64,000 bases of DNA, taken from assembly GCA_028688995.1 (NCBI GenBank), contig JAQTXB010000001.1, forward strand, positions 248,001 to 312,000. The letters are read 5' to 3'. The DNA comes from Aliarcobacter sp. (GTDB lineage Bacteria; Campylobacterota; Campylobacteria; Campylobacterales; Arcobacteraceae). The notes beneath the pieces were generated by a model. The model was not told the DNA's origin and ran no database searches. It saw only the letters and a list, made by a program, of their open reading frames with translations. Within the stretch, counting starts at the first letter, position 1. Each line of letters begins with the position of its first letter. The translations under genes were made by a program, and so were the position numbers. Positions 8,638-15,749 of the stretch are shown in pieces.

Positions 8638-9609
8638 ATGAAACAAATTGCAAAAATAGTGTTATTAACATATCTTTTTATAATTAATGTTAATGCAGAT
8701 TCCTCTCAAAAAGAAGAAGTTTTAAAAGCAAAAATAGAGTTAGGGCATCGTTTATTCTACGATGCTGACCTCTCTATTAATGGAACGATGTCTTGTGCTA
8801 CTTGCCATGAACAAAAACGTGCATTTACTGATGGAAATGGCACTCATCCAGGAGCACTTGGAGATTCTGGAAAACGAAATATTCCAGGATTGGCGAATAT
8901 TGGGTCATTTAAAAACTTGACTTGGGCACATAATAATCTTAGTGGATTAGCTGAACAATCATTAATGCCAATAAAAGGAACAAGTCCAATAGAAATGGGA
9001 ATGAATGGCAGTGAAGATGAAATAAAAAAACGATTAACTCAAAATGAATGTTACAAAAAACTCTTTTCAATTGCTTTTAGTGAAGACAAAGATAACATAA
9101 ATTTAAATAATGTAACTTTAGCATTAGAAAGTTTCCAAAAAACATTAATCTCTGATAATTCTCTTTATGATCAAAAAATAAAAAATAAAACTTTATTATC
9201 ATCTAAAGATGCTCAAGATGGAGAAAACTTATTTTTTGGAACGGCAAAATGTAACTCTTGTCATAAAGCTCCACTTTTTAGTGATGATGATTTTCATCAA
9301 GTTGAACCAAAAAATCAACTTCCTAATAAAATAAAAGATTTTGGATTATCTGATATTTCAGGTAATGAAAAAGATAAAAACTTTTTTCGTACACCAAGTC
9401 TAAGAAATGCTTCATTAACTGCTCCATATTGGCATGATGGTAGTGCTAAAACACTTACTGAGGCAATAAAAAAGCATGATTTAGAAATTAATCAAAAATT
9501 GAATACAGAAGAGATAAATAAATTAACTGCTTTTATAGAAACTCTTACTGATTATTCATTTATCAATAATCCAAAATATAGTCGACCAAATAAAGAGTGT
9601 AATTATTAA
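8638..9609 (+). CDS. Di-heme cytochrome c peroxidase / MauG family protein
   Basis: A signal peptide ends near NVNADS. Two c-type heme motifs are present, CATCH (in MSCATCHEQKRAFTDG, near residue 55) and CNSCH (near residue 191), followed by FFRTPSLRNASLTAPYWHDG, the conserved segment of the CcpA/MauG family. Length 323 is usual. Family members reduce H2O2 or carry out long-range oxidation of a protein partner. The gene follows the small secreted protein by 16 bp and precedes modA2 by 22 bp, an unusual setting for a peroxidase. Whether it acts as peroxidase or protein-modifying enzyme cannot be told from sequence. Confidence 0.9.
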   Translation: MKQIAKIVLLTYLFIINVNADSSQKEEVLKAKIELGHRLFYDADLSINGTMSCATCHEQKRAFTDGNGTHPGALGDSGKRNIPGLANIGSFKNLTWAHNNLSGLAEQSLMPIKGTSPIEMGMNGSEDEIKKRLTQNECYKKLFSIAFSEDKDNINLNNVTLALESFQKTLISDNSLYDQKIKNKTLLSSKDAQDGENLFFGTAKCNSCHKAPLFSDDDFHQVEPKNQLPNKIKDFGLSDISGNEKDKNFFRTPSLRNASLTAPYWHDGSAKTLTEAIKKHDLEINQKLNTEEINKLTAFIETLTDYSFINNPKYSRPNKECNY

Positions 9610-9631
9610 AAAATACATATAAAGGAAATTC

Positions 9632-10339
9632 ATGTTCAAAAAAATCTTATTAGCTTTTATAACTTCAAGTTTAATGTTAAGTGCAGCAAATTTAAAAATA
9701 GCAGCAGGGGCTGGTTACAAAAAACCTTTAATGGAAATTATAGAAGAGTATGAAAAAAGTGGTGATAAAATTGAAGCCATTTTTGGACACTTAAAACAAG
9801 TAACAACACAAGCCACACAAACTGATATTACTTTGATTATTGGAGATAAAAACTTCCTAGTAGATAAAAGTGGTTTAACTTTTAAAGATTTTACAACTTT
9901 AGGAGAGGGTGAACTTGTTATTGTTTATGCAAAAGATAAAAAAATCTCTTCAATCGAAGATTTGGCAAATGAAAATATAAAAAGAATAACTATTCCAGAT
10001 CCTTCAAAGGCAATTTATGGGATTGCAGGAACTGAATTTTTAAAAAATTCAAAATTAGAAGAAAAAGTTAAAGACAAATTACTTGTGGTTGCTACCGTTC
10101 CTCAAGCTATGACATACATTTTAACAAATGAAGTAGATGCAGGTTTAGTAAATTTATCTGAGGCAATTGCAAATAAAGATAATATTGGTGGTTACATAAA
10201 AGTTGATAAGAAATATTTTTCACCAATTGAAATAGTTATTGGAAAACTTGACACTTGTAATACAAAAGAGTGTGAAAAGTTTTTAAACTTCTTATCAACA
10301 CCAACAGCAAAAAACATATTTAACAAATATGGGCTTTAA
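9632..10339 (+). CDS. Second molybdate/tungstate-type periplasmic binding protein (ModA-like)
   Basis: A signal peptide (about residues 1-18, ending LSAA) precedes NLKIAAGAGYKKPLMEIIEEY, a ModA-type N-terminus with GAG in place of the usual AAASL. IPDPSKAIYGIAGTEFLKN and the C-terminal FLSTPTAKNIFNKYGL are typical of ModA. At 235 residues it is slightly short. It shares TAATG with the downstream permease gene. It diverges from the first ModA, so its oxyanion or chelate may differ (molybdate, tungstate or a complex). Confidence 0.85.
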   Translation: MFKKILLAFITSSLMLSAANLKIAAGAGYKKPLMEIIEEYEKSGDKIEAIFGHLKQVTTQATQTDITLIIGDKNFLVDKSGLTFKDFTTLGEGELVIVYAKDKKISSIEDLANENIKRITIPDPSKAIYGIAGTEFLKNSKLEEKVKDKLLVVATVPQAMTYILTNEVDAGLVNLSEAIANKDNIGGYIKVDKKYFSPIEIVIGKLDTCNTKECEKFLNFLSTPTAKNIFNKYGL

Positions 10340-11013
10340 TGAGTATAGATTTTGCACTTGTACTTCAACCACTATTATTAAGTGTTAAAACAATAAGTGT
10401 AAGTGCTATATTATTTCTAGTATTTGGAATACCTTTAGCTTATTTACTTGCAAAAGAAAAATTAAGATTTAAATGGTTACTAAATACTATAGTAACTCTT
10501 CCTTTAATTTTTCCACCAATTGCAGTAGGATTTTTTTTACTTTTACTTCTTGGTAGAAATGGCTTTATTGGAGGAGTTTTTTATAAATTTGATATTAGTT
10601 TGATATTTAGTTTTTCAGGAATAGTAATTGCTGCATTTATTGCAGGACTTCCTTTAATGGTAAAACCTTTACAAGCTAGTATTGAACTTTTTCCAAAAGA
10701 AATAAAAGAGGCTTCATATATTAGTGGAAAAAGTGAAATAAAAACATTTTTATTTATAGTTTTACCAAATATAAAAAACTCTTTAATTATTGCCCTTTTA
10801 ATTTCAACAGCAAGAGCTTTAGGAGAAGTTGGTATTACTTTAATGTTAGGTGGGAATATTATTGGAAAAACCGATACCATTTCACTTGCTATTTATAATG
10901 CTGTATTTGATGGGAATTATAATTTAGCTATGATTCTAAGTGGAATTTTAGTCCTAATTTCAGTGCTTTTTTATATAGCACTAAATATTTTTGAAAAGAG
11001 AAAAAATGTTTAA
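10339..11013 (+). CDS. Second molybdate-type ABC permease (ModB-like)
   Basis: A 224-residue membrane protein with TLPLIFPPIAVGFFLLLL, the EAA loop EASYISGKSEIKTFLFIVLP and ARALGEVGITLMLGGNI, all ModB hallmarks. The start overlaps the preceding stop by one base (TAATG). No ATPase gene follows; modD comes instead. It may share ModC (4034-4888), whose coupling loop target EASYISGKS is nearly identical in both permeases. That sharing is inference. Confidence 0.88.
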   Translation: MSIDFALVLQPLLLSVKTISVSAILFLVFGIPLAYLLAKEKLRFKWLLNTIVTLPLIFPPIAVGFFLLLLLGRNGFIGGVFYKFDISLIFSFSGIVIAAFIAGLPLMVKPLQASIELFPKEIKEASYISGKSEIKTFLFIVLPNIKNSLIIALLISTARALGEVGITLMLGGNIIGKTDTISLAIYNAVFDGNYNLAMILSGILVLISVLFYIALNIFEKRKNV

Positions 11014-11851
11014 TTTATCTATTAGTGAACTAGAAAAGTATATCCAAGATGATATACCATATTTTGATTTAACAACAAGTTTACAAAATTGTAACAATGT
11101 AAAAGCTCAAATTGAAGTCTTTACAAGAGAAGATATTGTTGTATCTTGCAGTGAAGAAGCAGTAAAAATAGCTGAACTTTTAAACTGTAAAGTTGAATTC
11201 TACGAAAAAAGTAAAACAAAAATAAAAAAAGATTCTACAATATTGAAGTATTCAGGAGATTATGAAGATATTCATAAGGCTTGGAGATTAACTCAGATTC
11301 TTTTGGAATATAGTTGCAAAATTAGTACTTACTCATACCAAATGAAAGAAAAAATAGAGAAAATAAATCCAACTTGTGAACTACTAACCACAAGAAAAAC
11401 TTTTCCTTTTTCAAAAAGATTCTGTATAAAAGCTGCATTTTGTGGAGGAGCAATGCCACATAGACTGAACCTTTCAGAAACTATTTTATTTTTTGAAGGA
11501 CATAGAATTTTATATAAAAACAACGATGAGTTTTATGAAGATTTAAAAAGAATAAAAACAAAAATCCCAGAAAAAAAACTAAATATCGAAAGTGACAGCT
11601 TCGAAGATAGTATAAATCTAATGAAAATTGGAGTTGATGTGATCCAACTTGATAAAATTGATTTTGAAGAACTTGAAAAAATCATTACTTACAAAAATGA
11701 AAATTACTCTAATGTAAAAATATTAGTTGCTGGTGGAATAAATTTAACAAACATCGAAAAATATGCTTCTTATAAAATAGATGGCGTAGTAACAAGTTCA
11801 GTTTATAACTGTGGAATGGCAAATATTAGTAGTAGATTAAAAATCATCTAA
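11006..11851 (+). CDS. modD: ModD-type pyrophosphorylase/phosphoribosyltransferase-like protein
   Basis: A QPRTase-fold protein with DDIPYFDLTT near the N-terminus, LLTTRKTFPFSKRFCIKAAF in the middle, and IEVES-like KLNIESDSFEDSINLMKIGVDVIQLDKI toward the C-terminus. It resembles nicotinate-nucleotide pyrophosphorylase (NadC), but ModD proteins lie in mod operons and their reaction is not established. I start at ATG 11006 (MFNLSISELE), the usual ModD N-terminus, rather than an upstream TTG. It overlaps modB2 by 8 bp. Length about 281 residues. Confidence 0.87.
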   Translation: MFNLSISELEKYIQDDIPYFDLTTSLQNCNNVKAQIEVFTREDIVVSCSEEAVKIAELLNCKVEFYEKSKTKIKKDSTILKYSGDYEDIHKAWRLTQILLEYSCKISTYSYQMKEKIEKINPTCELLTTRKTFPFSKRFCIKAAFCGGAMPHRLNLSETILFFEGHRILYKNNDEFYEDLKRIKTKIPEKKLNIESDSFEDSINLMKIGVDVIQLDKIDFEELEKIITYKNENYSNVKILVAGGINLTNIEKYASYKIDGVVTSSVYNCGMANISSRLKII

Positions 11852-11873
11852 ATATAGGGAAAACCCTATATTT
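11850..11873. terminator. Bidirectional terminator between modD and mop
   Basis: A 10-bp perfect stem (11850-11859 with 11864-11873) with an AAAA loop sits between convergent genes. It overlaps the last base of the modD stop and the first base of the mop stop. Confidence 0.75.
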
Positions 11874-12286
11874 TAAGCTATTAAAATAACACTTGAAGCT
11901 TTGATTATTGCATAAGCATCTTCAGAAACTTTGATAGATAAATCTTCAATAGCATCATTTGTAACTATTGCAGAAATTACAGCTGTTCCTAAAGAAAGTT
12001 TTACTTCACTATTAACAGCACCTTTTACAACTTCAACAACTTTTCCTTTTAATACATTTCTAGCAGTAGTTTTTACTGCATCTTTTGTAATAATAATAGA
12101 TGATGCTTTTATAATTGCAGTTACATTATCATTTAATTTAGTTCCTAATGATTCTAATCCCTCTTTTGTAACTGTTGCACTAATAGTTACTTCAGGTGAA
12201 ACTGTAATTTTTACTTCACTCATTACAGCTCCCGTAATAATATTTGTGATTTTTCCTGTTAACTCATTTCTTGCACTTGTTTTCAT
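11873..12286 (-). CDS. mop: Molybdopterin-binding-type Mop protein, two domains
   Basis: A 137-residue protein of two Mop domains, each starting with the family motif (TSARNELTGKI and TTARNVLKGKV) and ending IIKASSIII or IIKASSVIL. Di-Mop proteins bind molybdate oligomerically and serve as cytoplasmic stores. An upstream in-frame start at 12334 exists, but ATG 12286 is preceded by AAAGGA at proper spacing and gives the expected N-terminus (MKTSARN). The gene is convergent with modD. A palindrome at 12382-12398 lies about 95 bp upstream and may be its operator. Confidence 0.9.
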   Translation of the reverse strand: MKTSARNELTGKITNIITGAVMSEVKITVSPEVTISATVTKEGLESLGTKLNDNVTAIIKASSIIITKDAVKTTARNVLKGKVVEVVKGAVNSEVKLSLGTAVISAIVTNDAIEDLSIKVSEDAYAIIKASSVILIA

Positions 12287-12381
12287 AATACGTCCTTTTA
12301 ATTTAGTTATTTTATTCGAAAATTCTAGGCTCATAATTATAAAATAAAGCTTAAAATTATTAGTAAAATTCGAAATTTACT

Positions 12382-12398
12382 GTATATAAATTATATAC
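12382..12398. promoter_or_regulatory. Palindromic operator candidate upstream of mop
   Basis: GTATATAA-A-TTATATAC is a 17-bp palindrome perfect apart from its centre. Its TATATA halves recall the Mo-box, but the spacing is shorter than N6 and the ATCG ends are missing. It could be a variant ModE site controlling mop, or another regulator's operator. Confidence 0.45.
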
Positions 12399-12575
12399 CG
12401 TTCTCTATATAAGTACATATACATCGCAATTCTATTGAATTAGAAAAAGTTTAAGTTAGGTTTTTTATTAGTACAATTAATTATTTGTCTTTCTTTTTTA
12501 TAAAAATTATTTTTTAGCCTAAGATTTAATTATTAGAATACCTAAACTATAAAATTATAAATAAATGAAATAATA

Positions 12576-12591
12576 CGGAACACTTTTTGCA
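12576..12591 (+). promoter_or_regulatory. Sigma-54 (-24/-12) promoter for the aldo/keto reductase-flavoprotein-nifT genes
   Basis: GG (12577-12578) and GC (12589-12590) are separated by exactly 10 nt. The -12 half reads TTTGCA. This fits the RpoN pattern of GG-N10-GC with TTGCA. Transcription would start near 12602, about 80 bp before the ATG. With nifA nearby, NifA is the likely activator. Confidence 0.65.
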
Positions 12592-12622
12592 TAGAAATAA
12601 ATACACCTTTAAATATTGATGA

Positions 12623-12644
12623 GGGAGTAAATTTATTTATTCCC
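12623..12644 (+). other. Stem-loop in the leader of the aldo/keto reductase transcript
   Basis: GGGAGTAAA pairs with TTTATTCCC (one G-T pair) around a TTTA loop. It lies between the sigma-54 promoter and the start codon at 12682. It may stabilise the mRNA or act as a weak attenuator; it lacks a T tract. Confidence 0.4.
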
Positions 12645-12681
12645 TTATTATTATGAAATTTTAGAAAAAGAAGAAAAAATC

Positions 12682-13788
12682 ATGATAGCAACATTTGATG
12701 ATACTTACAATTTTGCAAAAAAATTTTCACATTATAAAGATTTTTATATCAAACACAACGATTTAATATTTTCAAAATTAGGGTTAGGTACTTTTAACAA
12801 AGAACCGTACAAAGAAGAAAACTATCTTTTCCATTATATAGAAGGCGTAAAAGAAGCAGTAAAAAGTGGAATAAATCTAATAGATACAGCAAGTAACTAT
12901 AGATATGGTCAAAGTGAAAAAGAAATTGGTATTGCTCTTCAAGAGTTATTTGAAGAGGGTATTACAAAAAGAGAAGAATTAATTATATGTTCAAAAGGTG
13001 GTTTTATTCAACTAGAATATCCGTTTCCAGAAAACCCATACACTTGGATTGATGAGAATATAATTAAGTCTTCATTGGCAACAAAAGATGATATAGAACT
13101 AGATCAACACTGCATGACACCTGATTATTTAGAGTGGTCATGTAAAAAATCTTTAGAAAATTTAGGTGTTAAAACTATCGACATCTATTTCTTACATAAT
13201 CCAGAAATACAAGTTTCAAAACATGGATATAAAAAATTTCTAAAAAAAATTGAAACTATTTTTAGAAGATTTGAAAAAATGGTTGAAATGGGAATGATAA
13301 AATATTATGGTGTTGCTGTTTGGAATGGTTTTATTGATAAAAGTACAAATGAACATATTAATTTAGAAGATTTAGTAGATATTGCCATCAAAGTAGGTGG
13401 AGTTAATCACAATTTTAAATACATTCAAACACCATTTAATATGGGAAAAACATCAATTTATACAATGCCAACACAAACTGTAAAAGGTGAAGAGTGTACT
13501 TTATTACAAGCAGCACATAGATTAAAAATAGGTGTAATTTCAAGTTCATCACTTCTTCAAATGAATCTATTTAAAAAATCTTTTAAACCTGAAACTGGTT
13601 ACTTACTTGATTCTAAAATGGTTTTAGAAAATGATATTCAACTTGCACTTCAATTCGTTAGGTCAACTCCTGGACTTATTAGCTCACTGTTTGCTTCAAA
13701 AGTTCCAGTTCATATTAAAAAGAATTTAGAAATTACTAAAATACCTGCAACTTCTAGAGCAAAATACGATTTAATGTATAGAGTATAA
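12682..13788 (+). CDS. Aldo/keto reductase in the nif region
   Basis: A 368-residue (alpha/beta)8 NAD(P)H-dependent oxidoreductase. Catalytic elements visible are Asp and Tyr in INLIDTASNYRYGQSE, Lys in LIICSKGGF and His in DIYFLHNPE. Late segments correspond to the cofactor-binding end of the barrel. It is preceded by a sigma-54 type promoter and followed 1 bp later by a flavoprotein gene and then nifT, so it is probably expressed with nitrogen fixation. Substrate unknown. A supply of reductant or detoxification are possibilities only. Confidence 0.85.
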   Translation: MIATFDDTYNFAKKFSHYKDFYIKHNDLIFSKLGLGTFNKEPYKEENYLFHYIEGVKEAVKSGINLIDTASNYRYGQSEKEIGIALQELFEEGITKREELIICSKGGFIQLEYPFPENPYTWIDENIIKSSLATKDDIELDQHCMTPDYLEWSCKKSLENLGVKTIDIYFLHNPEIQVSKHGYKKFLKKIETIFRRFEKMVEMGMIKYYGVAVWNGFIDKSTNEHINLEDLVDIAIKVGGVNHNFKYIQTPFNMGKTSIYTMPTQTVKGEECTLLQAAHRLKIGVISSSSLLQMNLFKKSFKPETGYLLDSKMVLENDIQLALQFVRSTPGLISSLFASKVPVHIKKNLEITKIPATSRAKYDLMYRV

Positions 13789-13789
13789 A

Positions 13790-15436
13790 ATGATTTATGA
13801 TGTAATTGTAGTTGGTGGTGGAATTGCAGGTCTTATGGCTGCAATTGAAGCAAAAAATGAACAAAATAGAGTTGCACTTATAACAAAAGGAAATCTATTT
13901 AAATCAAATTCCTCAATGGCAAGTGGTGGAATAAATGCTGTCCTTGACCCAACTAATACAAAAGAATTAAATCAACACATCAATGATACTTTCAATTCTG
14001 CAAAAGGTATTGGGAATAAAAAAGCAATTACTTATATGTGTAAACAAGCTTCATCTATTATTGACAAATTGGTTGATTATGGTGTTGAGTTTGATAGAGA
14101 TGAAAATAATAAAATCCTACAAAGACCATTTGGAGGAGGAAGTTCAAATAGAACTTGTTATGTTGGAGATAAAACTGGAAGTGCTATCACTATGGCACTT
14201 ATTAAAAAAGCAAAAAGTAAAGGAATTACATTTTTACCTAACACTTTTATTTTAAATCTAGCAATTTATCAAGATAGAATAAGTGGAGTAATAGCTTTAA
14301 ATAAAGAGAACTCTCAAGTTACAATATATGCATCAAAAGCTGTAGTTCTTGCAGGTGGTGGATATGCTGGGATTTATAGAGGTTACTCTACTAATGCACC
14401 TGATTATACAGGAGATTTATTAGCTGTTGCTCTTCGAGCTGGACTTTATCTAAAAGATATGGAATTTGTTCAATTTCATCCTACAGGTTTTGTAAAAACA
14501 AACTATTTAGTAACAGAAGCAGCACGAGGTGAGGGTGGTTACTTAATAAATAGTGATGGAAATAGATTTGTAAATGAGCTAGGAACTAGAGATGAAGTTG
14601 CTAGGGCCATTCTAAAAGAACAGCTTAATGGTAAAAAAGTCTATATTGATTTAAGACATCTTGGAATTGAAAAAATTAAACAAAAACTTCCTTCACTTCA
14701 CAATGCAGCACTCATGCAAAGTGGTGTTGATATTAGCGAAGAGTTATTAGAAATAAAACCAGTTGCCCACTATACAATGGGTGGAGTAGATGTAAATTTA
14801 ACAACTTGTGATATAAAAGGTCTTTACATTTGTGGAGAAATGGCTTCAAATGGAGTTCATGGAGCAAATAGACTTGGAGGAAATTCACTTCTTGAGGGTT
14901 GCGTATTTGGAAATTTAGCAGGGGCTAATGCAAAAGAATATTCTAAAGAAAATGAATTCTCTCCTATAAATTACAATACTGTTGTAAAAGATATTGAAAT
15001 GATAGATTTCATCTTTAAAGGTGATACAAGTGTAAATTTCAATGCAATTAGAATAAGTTTAGGAAAATGTCTATTTGAAAAAGTTGGTATTATAAAAAAT
15101 GAACAAAGTCTAACAGAAGCTTTTGATTACACTAAATACCTAAGACAAATCTCTTATAATCTACACTGTATAAATAAAGAGAAAAATAATAATGTAGAGC
15201 TATCTGCAATTTTAGAACTAAGAAATGCCCTTGAAATATCAGAAGCAATAATCTTGTGTGCCCAAAAAAGAAAAGAGAGTAGAGGTGCTCATTATAGGGA
15301 AGACTACCCTTCTATGTCAAAAGATTTCAATCGAAGTTTTGTAGTAAAAGAGTTAAAAAAAGGTTTCTTTAGAATTTCATTTAAAGAGAATGAATTATTA
15401 AGAAAATTTAGAAATATATTTATAAACAAGGAGTAA
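13790..15436 (+). CDS. L-aspartate oxidase/fumarate-reductase-type FAD flavoprotein
   Basis: A 548-residue flavoprotein. The dinucleotide fold is VIVVGGGIAGLMAAIEA at residues 4-20. It also has EFVQFHPTGF, TEAARGEGGYLINSDG, HYTMGGVDVN and GLYICGEMASNGVHGANRLG with NSLLEG, the active-site blocks shared by NadB and FrdA/SdhA. The C-terminal helical domain is present. No iron-sulfur or membrane partner is adjacent, which favours a soluble NadB-like enzyme. It lies between an aldo/keto reductase and nifT with 1-3 bp gaps. In a nif operon it could supply iminoaspartate or act in electron flow; the true substrate is open. Confidence 0.85.
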   Translation: MIYDVIVVGGGIAGLMAAIEAKNEQNRVALITKGNLFKSNSSMASGGINAVLDPTNTKELNQHINDTFNSAKGIGNKKAITYMCKQASSIIDKLVDYGVEFDRDENNKILQRPFGGGSSNRTCYVGDKTGSAITMALIKKAKSKGITFLPNTFILNLAIYQDRISGVIALNKENSQVTIYASKAVVLAGGGYAGIYRGYSTNAPDYTGDLLAVALRAGLYLKDMEFVQFHPTGFVKTNYLVTEAARGEGGYLINSDGNRFVNELGTRDEVARAILKEQLNGKKVYIDLRHLGIEKIKQKLPSLHNAALMQSGVDISEELLEIKPVAHYTMGGVDVNLTTCDIKGLYICGEMASNGVHGANRLGGNSLLEGCVFGNLAGANAKEYSKENEFSPINYNTVVKDIEMIDFIFKGDTSVNFNAIRISLGKCLFEKVGIIKNEQSLTEAFDYTKYLRQISYNLHCINKEKNNNVELSAILELRNALEISEAIILCAQKRKESRGAHYREDYPSMSKDFNRSFVVKELKKGFFRISFKENELLRKFRNIFINKE

Positions 15437-15439
15437 AAA

Positions 15440-15649
15440 ATGGCAAAAGTTATGTTAAGAGAAGTTGATGGTGTGGTATCTTTTTATTTTGCAAAAAAAG
15501 ATATGGAAGAGACTATAGAAGAGATAGAGTTTGATACAGAAGAAAAATGGGGTGGTAACGCAACACTTTCAAATGGTGAAGTTTGGTGGATTCAACCAGG
15601 TACTAAAAAACTTCCTAAAGAAGAAGTATGTAAAAAAATTGCGGATTAA
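15440..15649 (+). CDS. nifT: NifT/FixU family protein
   Basis: A 69-residue protein with the NifT signature: MAKVMLREVDGVVSFYFAKK, then EEKWGGNATLSNGEVWWIQP. NifT is small, conserved in nif clusters and dispensable in tested organisms; its role is unclear. It usually follows nifHDK, but here it follows the flavoprotein gene by 3 bp, with RBS AAGGAG. Confidence 0.95.
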   Translation: MAKVMLREVDGVVSFYFAKKDMEETIEEIEFDTEEKWGGNATLSNGEVWWIQPGTKKLPKEEVCKKIAD

Positions 15650-15691
15650 TAAATAGATTAATCTATTGTATATTTTTTATATAAACAAACA

Positions 15692-15720
15692 TTCATCGTG
15701 ACTCATAAAATAGTTATAAT
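15692..15720 (+). promoter_or_regulatory. Sigma-70 promoter candidate for nifA
   Basis: TTCATC-N17-TATAAT ends 29 bp before the nifA ATG. The RBS AGGGGG (15739-15744) is unusually strong for this AT-rich genome. No -24/-12 promoter is seen here, so nifA itself may be driven by the housekeeping sigma factor. Confidence 0.55.
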
Positions 15721-15749
15721 AAAATTAATTAAAAAACCAGGGGGCAATA

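Larger units (their letters stand above)
12287..12681. other. 395-bp regulatory intergenic region between mop and the aldo/keto reductase gene
   Basis: This is the longest gene-free stretch in the window. It holds divergent control signals: a near-perfect palindrome (12382-12398), a sigma-54 type promoter (12576-12591) and a stem-loop in the untranslated leader (12623-12644). The rest is AT-rich with no convincing ORF. I saw no NifA site of the form TGT-N10-ACA by eye. Confidence 0.7.

Noticed and set aside
11931..12347. 138-codon open frame on the plus strand
   Set aside because: Antisense to the well-supported mop gene, with a low-complexity product.
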